From Bacillota bacterium (GTDB taxonomy: Bacteria; Bacillota; Clostridia; Lachnospirales; Lachnospiraceae): DNA of 64,000 nt. Under the pieces are notes generated by a model. It was not told where the DNA came from and did not search any database. It saw only the letters and a program-made list of their open reading frames with translations. A program made the position numbers and the translations under genes. Location: assembly GCA_023386315.1 (NCBI GenBank), contig JAEWJZ010000029.1:212176-276175 (forward strand), in the 5' to 3' direction. Positions 17,692 through 28,500 of this stretch are shown here, one piece after another (positions within the stretch are counted from its first letter, which is position 1; each line of letters opens with the position of its first letter).

Positions 17692-18909
17692 TTATTTTTT
17701 TAGTTCCTGCATCTTCATGGCACGAACCTTTAACGGAAGACCGAACAGAGTGATGAAGCCGTCTGCATCGTGATGATCATAGAGATCACCGGTGGTAAAG
17801 GAAGCAAGAGATTCGCTGTATAAGGAGTACGGAGATGAGGTTCCTGCTTTGATGATGTTGCCTTTATAAAGTTTGAACTTCACTTCTCCTGTTACATATT
17901 CCTGTGTGGAAGTAACAAATGCCTGAACTGCCTCACGAAGTGGTGTGAACCATTTTCCTTCATATACGATCTGCGCAAATTTATTACCCATATCTTTTTT
18001 TACTTCCATGGTAGCGCGGTCTAAAACCAGCTCTTCCAGTTGCTGATGTGCTTCTAAGAGAATGGTTCCGCCTGGTGTTTCATAAACACCTCTGGATTTC
18101 ATGCCGACTACCCGGTTCTCCACGATATCCACAATGCCGATGCCGTGCTTTCCGCCAAGCTCATTTAACTTTGTTATAATATCGGAAACCTTCATGGTTT
18201 CTCCGTTTACGCTGACAGGAATGCCTTTTTCAAAGGTCATGGTCACGTATTCCCCTTCACTCGGGGCCTTTTCAGGAGAAACACCAAGTACCAGAAGGTG
18301 ATCGTAATTTGGCTCATTAGCCGGATCTTCCAGCTCTAAGCCTTCATGGCTGATATGCCATAAGTTACGGTCACGGCTGTAGCTGTTGTCTGCTGAGAAC
18401 GGAAGGTCGATTCCGTGCTGTTTGCAGTATTCAATCTCATCTTCGCGGGACTGCATGGTCCAAACATCGGTCATACGCCATGGTGCGATGATCTTTAAAT
18501 CAGGAGCCAGAGCCTTGATGCCAAGCTCAAAACGGATCTGGTCATTGCCCTTTCCGGTTGCTCCGTGGCAGATGGCAGTGGCGCCTTCCTTCCTTGCAAT
18601 CTCAACCAGTCTTTTTGCAATTGCCGGACGAGCCATGGAAGTGCCCAGAAGATACTTATTCTCATAAACTGCATTGGCCTGTACACAGGGGATGATGTAG
18701 TTGTCGCAGAAGTCATCTACAAGATCTTCTATATATAATTTGGAAGCGCCGGATAATTTGGCTCTCTCCTCCAGACCATCAAGCTCGTTGCCCTGTCCGC
18801 AGTCGATGCAGCAGCAGACTACCTCATAATCAAAATTTTCCTTTAACCATGGAATTATGGCAGTGGTGTCAAGTCCGCCGGAATAGGCTAAAATTACTTT
18901 CTCTTTCAT
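17692..18909 (-). CDS. argG: Argininosuccinate synthase
   Basis: This 405-aa enzyme condenses citrulline and aspartate with ATP, the penultimate step of arginine synthesis. The N-terminal ATP-pyrophosphatase loop is AYSGGLDTTAIIPWL. Also seen are the citrulline/aspartate-binding ATGKGNDQIRFE and the conserved DNSYSRDRNLWHISHEG. Length is normal. It is divergent from argC with ARG-box-like sites between them, so ArgR control of both is likely. No argH is present in the window. GGAGGAATCATAT precedes the start. Confidence 0.97.
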   Translation of the reverse strand: MKEKVILAYSGGLDTTAIIPWLKENFDYEVVCCCIDCGQGNELDGLEERAKLSGASKLYIEDLVDDFCDNYIIPCVQANAVYENKYLLGTSMARPAIAKRLVEIARKEGATAICHGATGKGNDQIRFELGIKALAPDLKIIAPWRMTDVWTMQSREDEIEYCKQHGIDLPFSADNSYSRDRNLWHISHEGLELEDPANEPNYDHLLVLGVSPEKAPSEGEYVTMTFEKGIPVSVNGETMKVSDIITKLNELGGKHGIGIVDIVENRVVGMKSRGVYETPGGTILLEAHQQLEELVLDRATMEVKKDMGNKFAQIVYEGKWFTPLREAVQAFVTSTQEYVTGEVKFKLYKGNIIKAGTSSPYSLYSESLASFTTGDLYDHHDADGFITLFGLPLKVRAMKMQELKK

Positions 18910-18961
18910 ATATGATTCCTCCTCAATGGTTTTTTGTATATTTTCTTTTTGAACTTACATA

Positions 18962-18990
18962 AATATACAACAAAACTGGGATAAATGCAA
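18962..18990 (-). promoter_or_regulatory. argG promoter with ARG-box-like sequences
   Basis: On the reverse strand TTGCAT (18985-18990) and TATATT (18962-18967) are 17 bp apart. TTGTATATTTATGTAA overlaps the -10 and further TGTATATTTT lies at about 18935-18944. Both resemble half-sites of ArgR operators. Confidence 0.65.
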
Positions 18991-19017
18991 GGGTAAAATG
19001 AAAAATATAAAAACATC

Positions 19018-19051
19018 TTGCATAATATACAAAAGAGATGTATAATTATGA
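19018..19051 (+). promoter_or_regulatory. argC operon promoter overlapped by two ARG-box-like sites
   Basis: TTGCAT (19018-19023) and TATAAT (19041-19046) are 17 bp apart. TGCATAATATACA (19019-19031) and TGTATAATTATGA (19039-19051) are similar AT-rich palindromes spaced 20 bp apart. They cover the -35 and -10, as in ArgR-repressed promoters. ArgR itself is not in the window. Confidence 0.75.
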
Positions 19052-19134
19052 AAATCCTTTAGGAAAAGGTAAAACGCTCATGAATGGAGAGCGGATGACC
19101 GATACAAAATAGAGAATAGTAAGGAGCGATGACG

Positions 19135-20175
19135 ATGATTAAAGCAGGAATAATAGGATCAACCGGATATGCAGGCGGTGAGCTGGCAAGACTTTTACTC
19201 CAGAGAGATGACGTGGAGATTAAATGGTACGGATCGAAAAGCTACGTTGACCAGAAATACGCTTCCATTTATCAGAATATGTTTGAAATCGTCAGCGATT
19301 CCTGCATGGATGATAATATAGAAGCTTTGGCAGAGAAGGTGGATGTGATTTTTACGGCAACACCCCAGGGCTTTCTGGCATCTGCCTTAAATGAACACAT
19401 TTTATCACAGACCAAAGTCATTGATTTAAGTGCGGACTTCAGGATTCAGGATGTGAAAATCTATGAAGAGTGGTATCAGATCCAGCATAAATCTCCTCAA
19501 TATATAAAGGAAGCGGTGTACGGACTTCCGGAAATCAACAGGGAAAAGATTAAAAATGCAAGGCTGATAGCAAATCCGGGGTGTTATCCTACCTGTTCTG
19601 AACTCTCTGTTTATCCGCTGGTAAAAGAAGGTCTGATTGATCCTGATACAATTATCATCGATGCAAAATCGGGAACTTCAGGAGCCGGAAGAGGAGCGAA
19701 GACTGACAATCTTTACTGCGAAGTGAATGAGAACATCAAAGCTTATGGGGTGGGTGTACACAGACACACTCCTGAGATTGAAGAACAGCTTTCCTACGGG
19801 GCAGGAAAACCGGTAACCATCAGTTTCACACCACATCTGGTTCCCATGAACAGAGGCATTCTCATAACTGCCTATGCATCGTTAAACAGGCAGGTTTCCT
19901 ACGAAGAAGTAAAATCCGTTTATGATAAGTACTATGGTAAAGAATTCTTTGTCCGGGTGCTGGAGAAAGATGTGACACCTCAGACAAAATGGGTGGAAGG
20001 CAGCAACTTCGTTGATGTGAATTTTAAAATTGATCCAAGAACCAGACGGATCGTGATGATGGGAGCCATGGATAATCTGGTAAAAGGGGCCGCCGGGCAG
20101 GCAGTGCAGAACATGAATATTCTTTTCGGACTGGAGGAAAACAAGGGACTGAAGCTGATTCCCATGTTTCCTTAG
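19135..20175 (+). CDS. argC: N-acetyl-gamma-glutamyl-phosphate reductase
   Basis: This 346-aa, NADP-dependent enzyme makes N-acetylglutamate semialdehyde. The Rossmann motif is GIIGSTGYAGGELARLL, the catalytic cysteine lies in ANPGCYPTCSEL, and the His/Arg region is GVGVHRHTPEIEEQL. Two ATGs lie near AAGGAG. The first (19129) is only 2 nt from it and the second (19135) is 8 nt, so 19135 is taken as the start. It is the first gene of argC-GNAT-argJBD. Confidence 0.96.
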   Translation: MIKAGIIGSTGYAGGELARLLLQRDDVEIKWYGSKSYVDQKYASIYQNMFEIVSDSCMDDNIEALAEKVDVIFTATPQGFLASALNEHILSQTKVIDLSADFRIQDVKIYEEWYQIQHKSPQYIKEAVYGLPEINREKIKNARLIANPGCYPTCSELSVYPLVKEGLIDPDTIIIDAKSGTSGAGRGAKTDNLYCEVNENIKAYGVGVHRHTPEIEEQLSYGAGKPVTISFTPHLVPMNRGILITAYASLNRQVSYEEVKSVYDKYYGKEFFVRVLEKDVTPQTKWVEGSNFVDVNFKIDPRTRRIVMMGAMDNLVKGAAGQAVQNMNILFGLEENKGLKLIPMFP

Positions 20176-20212
20176 ATGTTTGAATGAAAGCGTAATAATA
20201 AAGGAAAAAATA

Positions 20213-20659
20213 ATGATAATACGATCAATGACAACAGAAGATTATGACCAGGTATTTGCACTTTGGTCCAAAATTAAGGGGTTCGGTATCCGGGCTGTTG
20301 ATGATTCCAGGGAGGGAATTACCCGGTTTCTTCTGAGAAATCCGGATTTGAGCGTGATTGCAGAAGATAACGGAACTGTGATCGGCTCTATCTTATGCGG
20401 TCATGACGGTCGCAGGGGAACGTTATACCATGTGTGCGTGGCAGAGGAATACAGAAAGCATGGAGTCGGTCATGAGATGGTTTTAGAAGCTGTCAGCCGA
20501 TTGAAAAAAGAGGGAATCAATAAAGTCAATCTGATTGCCTTTCGTGCCAACCTTTTGGGAAATAATTTCTGGAGGAAAGAAAAGTTCACATTTCGTGATG
20601 ATTTAAATTACTATGATTTGACCATCAGTGAGAAAAACCGCACTGATTTTGTAAGCTGA
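20213..20659 (+). CDS. GNAT family acetyltransferase embedded in the arginine operon
   Basis: The product is 148 aa with GNAT motif A VCVAEEYRKHGVGHEMVLEAV and a C-terminal NNFWRKEKF motif. It lies between argC and argJ with short gaps, so it is co-transcribed. ArgJ of this operon appears to be the bifunctional form. A need for a separate N-acetylglutamate synthase is therefore not obvious, and its substrate is unknown. The ATG at 20213 follows AAGGAAAAAATA; the upstream in-frame start at 20180 has no binding site. Confidence 0.8.
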   Translation: MIIRSMTTEDYDQVFALWSKIKGFGIRAVDDSREGITRFLLRNPDLSVIAEDNGTVIGSILCGHDGRRGTLYHVCVAEEYRKHGVGHEMVLEAVSRLKKEGINKVNLIAFRANLLGNNFWRKEKFTFRDDLNYYDLTISEKNRTDFVS

Positions 20660-20700
20660 CAGAACAGGATACCATTACCGGAGACAGGGAGGAAATAATT

Positions 20701-21927
20701 ATGAAGCAGATAAGCGGAGGAGTAACAGCAGCGAAGGGATTTAAAGCTGCATCAACGGCAGCAGGCATTAAATATAAGAACAACCGGAAAGATATGGCGA
20801 TGATTTACAGTGAGGTTCCATGCAAGGCAGCAGGTACCTTTACTACCAACATTGTAAAAGCAGCCCCTGTCAAATGGGATAAGGAGATCGTGACCAGTTC
20901 TCCCTTTGCCCAGGCAGTTGTGATAAATGCAGGAATTGCCAATGCATGTACCGGTGAAGAAGGATTCTCCTACTGCAGTCAGACGGCAAAGGCCGCTTCT
21001 GAGTGCCTTTCCATACCGGAAGATTCCGTTCTTGTTGCTTCCACCGGAGTAATCGGAATGCAGCTTCCAATTGACCGCATCACGGCGGGAGTGAAAGCAA
21101 TGTCTGCTATCCTGGAGGGTAGTGAGGAGAGCGGAACTGCAGCAGCACAGGCCATTATGACTACCGATACAGTAAAAAAGGAAGTGGCAGTTCAGTTTGA
21201 GGCAGGGGGAGCAACCATCACCATCGGAGGCATGTGCAAGGGCTCCGGAATGATCCACCCTGATATGTGCACCATGTTAAGCTTTGTTACCACGGATGCT
21301 GCGATTTCAAAGGAACTTTTGCAGGAAGCGTTAAGGGAAGATATCAAAGATACGTACAACATGATTTCTGTAGATGGAGATACTTCTACCAACGATACCG
21401 TACTCCTTCTGGCAAACGGCTTGGCTGGAAATAAGGAAATTACGGAAAAAAATGAAGATTATCTGTTATTCATAAAAGCACTTAATTTCATCAATGAAAC
21501 TCTGGCAAAGAAGATGGCAGGGGATGGAGAAGGCTGTACTGCTTTATTTGAAGTGAAAATTATTGGCGCGGAGACAAAGGCACAGGCTGTTACATTATCA
21601 AAATCAGTCATCACCTCCAGCCTGACAAAAGCGGCCATATTCGGTCACGATGCCAACTGGGGACGTATTCTCTGCGCCATGGGATATTCCGGAGCTTCCT
21701 TTGATCCGGAAAAAGTGGATCTTTATTTTGAAAGTGCAGCAGGAAAGCTTCAGATCATCGAAAATGGTGTGGCACTTCCCTACAGTGAGGAAGAGGCGAC
21801 TAAGATATTATCGGAGCCGGAAGTGACTGCCATTGCTGACATCAAGATGGGAAATGCCTCTGCAACTGCATGGGGCTGTGATCTGACTTTTGACTATGTA
21901 AAAATCAACGCAGATTACCGTTCTTAA
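20701..21927 (+). CDS. argJ: Bifunctional ornithine acetyltransferase / N-acetylglutamate synthase
   Basis: This 408-aa enzyme transfers the acetyl group from acetylornithine to glutamate (cyclic pathway). Family members self-cleave before a Thr that becomes the nucleophile in KGxGMIxPxMATML. Here the sequence is KGSGMIHPDMCTMLSF, with the Thr present but Cys rather than the usual Ala before it. The oxyanion region STGVIG and the C-terminal HDANWGRILCAMGYSG are intact. GGGAGG lies before the ATG. Whether it also accepts acetyl-CoA cannot be read from sequence. Confidence 0.95.
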   Translation: MKQISGGVTAAKGFKAASTAAGIKYKNNRKDMAMIYSEVPCKAAGTFTTNIVKAAPVKWDKEIVTSSPFAQAVVINAGIANACTGEEGFSYCSQTAKAASECLSIPEDSVLVASTGVIGMQLPIDRITAGVKAMSAILEGSEESGTAAAQAIMTTDTVKKEVAVQFEAGGATITIGGMCKGSGMIHPDMCTMLSFVTTDAAISKELLQEALREDIKDTYNMISVDGDTSTNDTVLLLANGLAGNKEITEKNEDYLLFIKALNFINETLAKKMAGDGEGCTALFEVKIIGAETKAQAVTLSKSVITSSLTKAAIFGHDANWGRILCAMGYSGASFDPEKVDLYFESAAGKLQIIENGVALPYSEEEATKILSEPEVTAIADIKMGNASATAWGCDLTFDYVKINADYRS

Positions 21928-21966
21928 GTATTGAAAGCAGACCGTAAGAAGGAGAGGAAAAAGTAA

Positions 21967-22863
21967 ATGGAACTGGATCAGAGCATTATGCAGAAAGCCG
22001 AAGTGTTAATTGAGGCACTTCCTTATATACAGAGATTTAACCGTAAAACTATCGTGGTAAAATACGGCGGCAGCGCCATGGTAGATGAAGAACTGAAAAA
22101 ACAGGTAATCCAGGATGTGGTACTTTTAAAACTGGTAGGGTTCAAGCCCATTATCGTCCACGGCGGCGGAAAAGAGATCAGCAGGTGGGTGGAGAAAACC
22201 GGTATGGAGCCTCATTTTGTCAATGGCTTAAGGGTGACAGATGAAGCAACTATGGAGATTGCGGAGATGGTGTTAAACCGTGTGAACAAAAGCCTGGTGC
22301 AGCTTGTCAATGAGCTTGGAGTTAAGGCTGTGGGAATCAGCGGAAAAGACGGCATGATGTTAAAATGCCGGAAACGTTATTCAGACGGAGAAGACATCGG
22401 TTTTGTAGGCGATATCACAGAGGTTGATACCCAGATCATCAACGATCTTCTGGAAAAGGATTTTCTTCCAATCATCTGTCCGGTAGGCTTTGATGAGGAT
22501 TTTAAGACCTATAATATTAATGCGGATGATGCGGCATGTGCCATTGCTACAGCCATGGAGGCAGAAAAACTGGCTTTTTTGACGGATGTGGAGGGCGTTT
22601 ACCGGGACTTTCAGGATAAGGATTCTTTAATCTCTGAAATGTCCATCGAAGAGGCCCAGAAGTTCGTAAGCGGTGGAACTCTTGGAGGTGGAATGCTCCC
22701 TAAATTACAAAACTGTATTGATGCCATGAACCACGGGGTGTCCAGGGTACATATTATGGACGGAAGGATTCCCCATTGTCTTCTGCTTGAGATTTTCACC
22801 AATAAAGGAATCGGAACTGCAATTGTGAGCCCGGGAGAGGAGCGTTTTTATCATGCTGAATAA
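21967..22863 (+). CDS. argB: Acetylglutamate kinase
   Basis: This 298-aa amino-acid kinase phosphorylates N-acetylglutamate. It has [19 protein letters not shown], the substrate-binding [13 protein letters not shown] and the C-terminal [18 protein letters not shown]. The N-terminal extension of about 30 residues ([21 protein letters not shown]) resembles the helix present in the hexameric, arginine-inhibited enzymes, so feedback inhibition by arginine is likely. Its end overlaps argD by 11 nt. Confidence 0.96.
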   Translation: MELDQSIMQKAEVLIEALPYIQRFNRKTIVVKYGGSAMVDEELKKQVIQDVVLLKLVGFKPIIVHGGGKEISRWVEKTGMEPHFVNGLRVTDEATMEIAEMVLNRVNKSLVQLVNELGVKAVGISGKDGMMLKCRKRYSDGEDIGFVGDITEVDTQIINDLLEKDFLPIICPVGFDEDFKTYNINADDAACAIATAMEAEKLAFLTDVEGVYRDFQDKDSLISEMSIEEAQKFVSGGTLGGGMLPKLQNCIDAMNHGVSRVHIMDGRIPHCLLLEIFTNKGIGTAIVSPGEERFYHAE

Positions 22864-24052
22864 ACAGGAATATATTGATAAGGCAGAATCAGAGATTTAT
22901 AAGACCTACAACCGTTTTCCAGTTGTCTTTGACCATGGGGACGGAGTAAGGCTTTATGATACAGACGGAAATGAATACCTGGATTTCTATGCGGGAATCG
23001 CAGTAAATGGTCTTGGATATAATGATGCGGAATTTAATGAGGCAGTAAAGGCCCAGGCAGATAAACTGCTTCACATTTCAAACCTCTATTATAATGTACC
23101 GTCTGTAGAAGCGGCAGAACTGCTTTTAAAGGCATCCCAGATGGATAAAGTGTTTTTCACCAACAGCGGAACGGAAGCCATTGAGGGAGCTTTGAAAATA
23201 GCCAGAAGATACGCTTATAACAAAGACGGCGGTCATGACCATGAAATTATTGCCATGAACCATTCGTTTCACGGGAGAAGCCTGGGCGCACTTTCTGTGA
23301 CTGGGAACGATCATTATCAGGAGCCGTTTAAACCCTTAATTCCCGGAATCAAGTTTGCTGATTTTAATGATTTGGATAGCGTAAAGGCTGTTGTGAATGA
23401 GAAAACCTGCGCCATTATTATGGAAACTGTTCAGGGAGAAGGCGGGATTTACCCTGCAACACAGGAATTTTTATCCGGCGTAAGAGAGCTCTGCGATAAA
23501 AATGATATACTGTTAATCCTTGATGAGATTCAGTGCGGAATGGGGCGCACAGGCTCTATGTTTGCCTGGCAGCAATATGGCGTGAAACCTGATGTGATGA
23601 CGGTTGCAAAAGCGTTGGGAAACGGAGTTCCAATTGGGGCATTCCTGGCAGCAGGAAAAGCGGCTACGGCTATGATGCCTGGCGATCATGGAACTACTTA
23701 CGGCGGCAATCCCTTTGTCACTGCTGCAGCATATAAGGTTTTGGAACTGTTTGAAAAACGGCAAATCGTGAGTCATGTAAAGGAAATGGGAGATTACCTG
23801 ACCAAAAAACTGGAAAAGCTGAAAGATAAATATGAGATTATTACAGCAAGAAGGGGGCTGGGCCTTATTCAGGGGTTGGAATTTACGGTTCCGGTTTCCT
23901 CTATTATCAGTCAGGCGTTGATGGAGCAGAAGCTGGTTATAATCAGTGCAGGTACTAATATAATAAGATTTGTTCCACCTCTGGTGATTGAAAAAGAGCA
24001 TGTGGACGAGATGGTGGAAAAACTGTCTGCAGTGTTGGATCAGCAAAAATAA
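22853..24052 (+). CDS. argD: Acetylornithine aminotransferase
   Basis: This 399-aa class III PLP aminotransferase converts N-acetylglutamate semialdehyde to N-acetylornithine. It shows [17 protein letters not shown], the FHGRSLGAL loop, [14 protein letters not shown] with the PLP-binding Asp, and the lysine motif [26 protein letters not shown] is the binding site inside argB, and the start is translationally coupled. It is the last gene of the operon. Confidence 0.95.
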   Translation: MLNKQEYIDKAESEIYKTYNRFPVVFDHGDGVRLYDTDGNEYLDFYAGIAVNGLGYNDAEFNEAVKAQADKLLHISNLYYNVPSVEAAELLLKASQMDKVFFTNSGTEAIEGALKIARRYAYNKDGGHDHEIIAMNHSFHGRSLGALSVTGNDHYQEPFKPLIPGIKFADFNDLDSVKAVVNEKTCAIIMETVQGEGGIYPATQEFLSGVRELCDKNDILLILDEIQCGMGRTGSMFAWQQYGVKPDVMTVAKALGNGVPIGAFLAAGKAATAMMPGDHGTTYGGNPFVTAAAYKVLELFEKRQIVSHVKEMGDYLTKKLEKLKDKYEIITARRGLGLIQGLEFTVPVSSIISQALMEQKLVIISAGTNIIRFVPPLVIEKEHVDEMVEKLSAVLDQQK

Positions 24053-24083
24053 TAATGCGGAGTGTCCGGTTGAGTATTAATTT

Positions 24084-24115
24084 AGGGGAGGGTTATCAAA
24101 CTCCCCTTTAATGAG
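24084..24115 (+). terminator. Terminator after argD
   Basis: AGGGGAG (24084-24090) pairs with CTCCCCT (24101-24107), followed by TTAATGAGTGTTTTT. The remaining stretch up to 24380 has no gene that I can support; it contains a GC hairpin, GCGGGC-TAAT-GCCCGC, at about 24356-24371. Confidence 0.6.
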
Positions 24116-24381
24116 TGTTTTTCTGAGGTATAATAAACTTTGTGTCCATTAGAGTGGAAAAGTTTCTCACCTCCAAGGCTTTTTTATTATGCCATTCACA
24201 TAATGAGCTCTTTTTTTGCTAAATTACATTTGTTGTATCATATTTATTATATTGTATTATCATTGTGTTACTGACCAGCTGAGTTGTCGTAGTTGTGCTC
24301 ACTTTAAATGTCATTAAGCTGCTTAGTTTTCTGGCAAAATTTCCTTATGCTCATAGCGGGCTAATGCCCGCATTGTTATTA

Positions 24382-24693
24382 TCATATTTTCACATATTCA
24401 TCAAGAGCAGCCAGTGCATCTGTTATGCTGAGTAAATCTACCAGTGATACATCTGGATATGTGTTTGCCAGAAGCTCAAGATTCCAGAAACTATCAATTA
24501 GGCCAGCAATGTCAGTGTCTACATTCCGGTCAGGAATATAGAAATAGTTGCTGTTACAGTGTCGTGTCACAATCCGATTAAAGGAACTGCCTCTGGCTGT
24601 AACAAGAAATTTATAAGGTAACTCCATACGGACAGATCGGATGTTGCCGGTCCACTCGGAAGGATTCATGCCACTCAATCTGTTTGCTGTCAT
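24382..24693 (-). CDS. Small hypothetical protein, probably of mobile-element origin
   Basis: The product is 103 aa, starting MTANRLSGMNPSEWTGNIRS, with GGAGG well placed before the ATG. I do not recognise it with confidence; the look is that of short cargo or accessory ORFs on clostridial integrative elements. It contains no membrane segment or known catalytic motif. It ends at the GC hairpin near 24356-24371. On the same strand it follows a decayed ORF, so both may be remnants of one inserted element. Confidence 0.45.
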   Translation of the reverse strand: MTANRLSGMNPSEWTGNIRSVRMELPYKFLVTARGSSFNRIVTRHCNSNYFYIPDRNVDTDIAGLIDSFWNLELLANTYPDVSLVDLLSITDALAALDEYVKI

Positions 24694-24703
24694 TTATTCA
24701 CCA

Positions 24704-25008
24704 CCTCCCAGCATTTCGTGATCCATGACGTACCTGACCATATCGTCATCAATCAGTCGCCGATTCTGTTGGAAAGCATACATCAGACTCTTTCACAGAT
24801 CCGGTTTATACGTCTTGGAATCTCGACCGATTCTTTTATGAAGGCGGTTACTGTGCTTACATTTCATGCGTTCCACTTGTATGAAATTCTTTTCTCCCCC
24901 GTCCTGTTTACAAATACGAAGTTTCCAGTCACGGTGCTTTAACTGCTTCATGTAGTGCGGGTAATAAAGAATCGCCCTGCTCTTAACGAAAAATATGCGT
25001 GTCCTCAT
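24704..25008 (-). pseudogene. Decayed transposon-associated ORF (zinc-binding DUF6431-like remnant)
   Basis: The reading frame from 25008 gives 71 residues (MKQLKHRDWKLRICKQDGG...ERMKCKHSNRLHK), then a stop, and then an open tail ending next to the 103-aa gene. The pattern resembles the cysteine-paired N-terminal module of transposon-associated DUF6431-type proteins. Cysteines expected in the first pair (C-P-x-C) appear as Tyr (YYPHY), and one in the second pair as Ser (CKHS). This fits mutational decay. The family assignment is tentative. Confidence 0.4.
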
Positions 25009-25036
25009 TGAGTATCAGTTCGAAATCTGATATAAT
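25008..25036 (+). promoter_or_regulatory. Promoter of the RT-HD operon
   Basis: TTGAGT (25008-25013) and TATAAT (25031-25036) are 17 bp apart. The leader would be only about 33 nt before the first gene's ATG. The promoter begins exactly where the decayed leftward remnant ends. Confidence 0.75.
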
Positions 25037-25075
25037 GACTATGGTTTTATTACCAGATAAATGGGGGGATTACAT

Positions 25076-25594
25076 ATGGATAAAAAAAATATAAATTATC
25101 TTCAGAAATGGATTCTGGATAAAGAACTTACAGAAGATGATAAACAAAATATCAAAATAGTAATAGAAGCATTTTCGGAGTATATGGTAGCCACAAACCC
25201 AGACTATTTATATAATAAAACATATTTGAGTGCTTTTGTTAATGATTTTTTTAATTGCAAAGAAGAGTTAAAAAAGAAGTGGAGTATATTACAAAAAAGA
25301 ATATTATTAGAAATAAAAAATGCGGGGGTTAGTAGTAATAAAGTAGTGGTTAATATTGATAGGGCATGGATTAGTAAAAATAATGAAATTATACTTTTAA
25401 ATACATTTAACCCTGGTAGCGTAAAATCAAATATATTAAAATATGAAATTGAATATAAAGGAGACAATGGTTTTGTTGTCGCAAATAGTATAAATTTAAA
25501 CCAAAATTATGAAATAAAAATAAAAGAAGATGTTGAGTTGTTTTTAAATAAATACAAGGAGATATGTGATGATATACAAAAATCTACCATTTGA
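25076..25594 (+). CDS. Unrecognised 172-aa protein encoded with the reverse transcriptase-HD gene
   Basis: The protein is lysine- and asparagine-rich with no signal peptide or membrane helix. The N-terminal half is predicted largely helical (LQKWILDKELTEDDKQNIKIVIEAF). The C-terminal half has strand-like stretches (VVVNIDRAWISKNNEIILLN, KYEIEYKGDNGFVVA). I recognise no family. GGGGGG lies 7 nt before the ATG at 25076, which is preferred over an ATG at 25061 that overlaps it. The gene overlaps the large RT-HD gene by 26 nt and its 3' end carries that gene's AAGGAG, so the two are translationally coupled and probably act together. Base composition is far more AT-rich than the flanking arg and metabolic genes. 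Confidence 0.85.
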   Translation: MDKKNINYLQKWILDKELTEDDKQNIKIVIEAFSEYMVATNPDYLYNKTYLSAFVNDFFNCKEELKKKWSILQKRILLEIKNAGVSSNKVVVNIDRAWISKNNEIILLNTFNPGSVKSNILKYEIEYKGDNGFVVANSINLNQNYEIKIKEDVELFLNKYKEICDDIQKSTI

Positions 25595-28500
25595 AGAAAG
25601 ATTGTTTAGCGAAAAAAACATATACTTGGCGATTTATTCAGTGGATTCATATATTTCAAACAAAGAACTTTTAGATCCTATCGATCAGGAATATCTTATT
25701 AAATTTAGAGATAAATTTAATTGGGAGTTCATAGAAGATTTTATAAACAAGGTAAAACTTAGATTAGAAGACGTTATTCATAAAGATAAATATTTAAAAG
25801 CAAAAGTATTTTTTAAGCCTAAAAAATATGACGATAAACCAATATTTAGACCATTGCATTCAGCCAATTTGCTTGATCAAATTACTGCAGTAGCAATGCT
25901 AAATGTATTAATATATGATTTTGATGAAGAAAATAAAATATCAATGTCAAATTTTAGTAGGCTTATTCCACATAATTTTTACGGTAATAGAGTTGCTTAT
26001 GAACCAGAACATTTGTTTAAGCCATGGCAAAAACAATATACACAATATACAGCAAAAGCGAATGAATTTTATAGAAGATTTCATGAAAATTCTGAATATA
26101 AGTGGGAGGTAAATCTTGATTTAGAGAATTTTTTTCCTACAATTAATCCCATTTGTTTAATCAATTATATAGATCAACAAATACCTGTAAATTATACAGA
26201 TATTGAACGAAAATTAATAAATAAACTGCTTGAAAAATTGATTTTTGTTGAGCTTGATAAAATGACTGTAGAAGATATAAAAAGATATACAGGGAAAAGT
26301 GAAATAGAAGAATGTAGATTTGCGATAGGTTTACCACAAGGTTTACCTCAAAGCTATTTTTTGGCAAATTTATTCATGATAAATATAGAAGAAATATATA
26401 AAGAAGTTCTTCCAGGTGAGATGCTATTTTATGTCGATGATTCTGCTATATTTACAAATGAGATTTATAATATAGAAGATTTCGGAAAGAAAATAGAGGA
26501 AATTAATTATAAAATAAAACTAAGGTTAAACGTTTTGTATGATAAAAAAAATAGCAATATTTCTAATACAGTAATAGATTATGTAAAAGATAAAAAAGAT
26601 ACATACATTATTCACATCCATAAGCCAGGTGAAAAAAGTACAATATCAAATATTGCTGATAGTAAAGAAGGCGAGATTTATATACATTGTATTGGTCGAG
26701 AAACATCTAAAACAGCATTTGAAATTAATACAAGTTATTCAGATGAAGAGAGTAAGATTTTGCTAAATAAAACAGCAGCAATTCTTCAGGCATTAGAAAA
26801 TGAGTTGGAAAAAACAGAAAAAAAACTTGATAATCACAACATAAAATCAGATGAAAAAAAACAATGCGAATCATATAAAAAAAAGTTAATAAGATATAAA
26901 AAATTTTTTAAATATAGAAATAAAGATCTTGGTTTTAGAGAGAATATAAATATCAATAAACTTAAAGAAGAATTGTTATTTGATTTAAAATTTTTGGATA
27001 ATATAGATATAACAGAAGGGCTTCTAGAATTCTTTAATAAATATAATGAAGATACTCTTGGAGCTAGTTTGAACTTTGTTTTAAGGTCATTAAAAGATTA
27101 CAACGAAGATTTTTCAGAGATAGCAGATAAAATAGTTTTGCTGAACAATAGATTGTTTGGATATCAGAATAAAGAAACTTCGTATCTGTATGTTGCATAT
27201 AAAGAATATATTGAAAATAGAAATACAGAACAAATTGAATTATTGAAATTAAGAACTAATCAATATTCAAAATTGGAGGAGATAATTAAGTGCAATAAGA
27301 GGTATGTTAATAAAAAAACGGATAAAGTCCGCTTGGAATTAGTTAATAAGGAACTAAAACTGATTGATAAACAGTGGACTATAGAAAAGTATGTATGTGA
27401 AGATTTTTTTAATGTAACAATATTAGTAACATCGAATTCAGATACATTACAGAGAATGGTGCTTAATGCTGTTTTTTCGAGTTTGTTTATGATAGAAATA
27501 AGTGACGATGTAATATTACAAAAAATTAATAATCGTAAAATCACATATTTTGAATTAAGATTGTTGGAATTATTGAGAAATAAATATTTCTCAATAAATA
27601 AAATTATTGCATTAAAAAGCGATATTGTAAAATCTGAATATATCTATTCAATAGATTATTCAATAATGCAGGTGCTAGATATATTTAGAACATTTGTTAG
27701 TAATCCAGAATATATTGATAATTTAATATTAGTTCATAAGTATACTTGTGATATCTGGAAAAATGGTTCAAAGCATTTATACTTTTATACACTTCATAAT
27801 CAAGAACATGCAGTAGACTTAATTCAAAATTCCATTAAATTACTTCGAGCAATTGATTATATAGATATTTCTAAAAATGATCACTATGTCTTATTTATTG
27901 CATGTTATTTACATGATATTTCTATGGTTACGCTACCAAAACTTGACCAACTTCAAGCAAATAAATTTGAAACCAATAAAATATATACAGATTTTTTTAA
28001 AGAGATTAAAAAACAAATAAAAGACTCAAAACTTGCTAAAAAAGAAGTATTAAAGCTACTAAAAGATTACTATATGAGAATAGATTCTTTTTATGAAGGA
28101 TTGGTTAGAGACGGTCATGCGAAAGATAGTGCTGATGAAATAAGAATGCGAAGTGAATTAAAATTTATAGATGATGCAGTAAGAGATATTGTTGCTGACG
28201 TTTCAGAGGCTCATGGATATAATGTTAATGAAGTATATAAAATAAAATCAAAGGCAAGTACAAAAATTTGGAGCCTAAAATATACAAAAATTATTCTTCG
28301 TCTTGCTGATTTATTAGATATGAGTAACTATCGTGTTTCTAAATTAATATTAGACCATAATCTAGATAATATGGGTGAAACATCACGTTTTCATTGGTTG
28401 TCACATTTAGTTACACGTGGATATGTAATAAAAACAGAATATTATTTAGATGATAAAATTACAAAACATTTTTTAGAAGAGAAAAGCATTTTTGAAAAAA

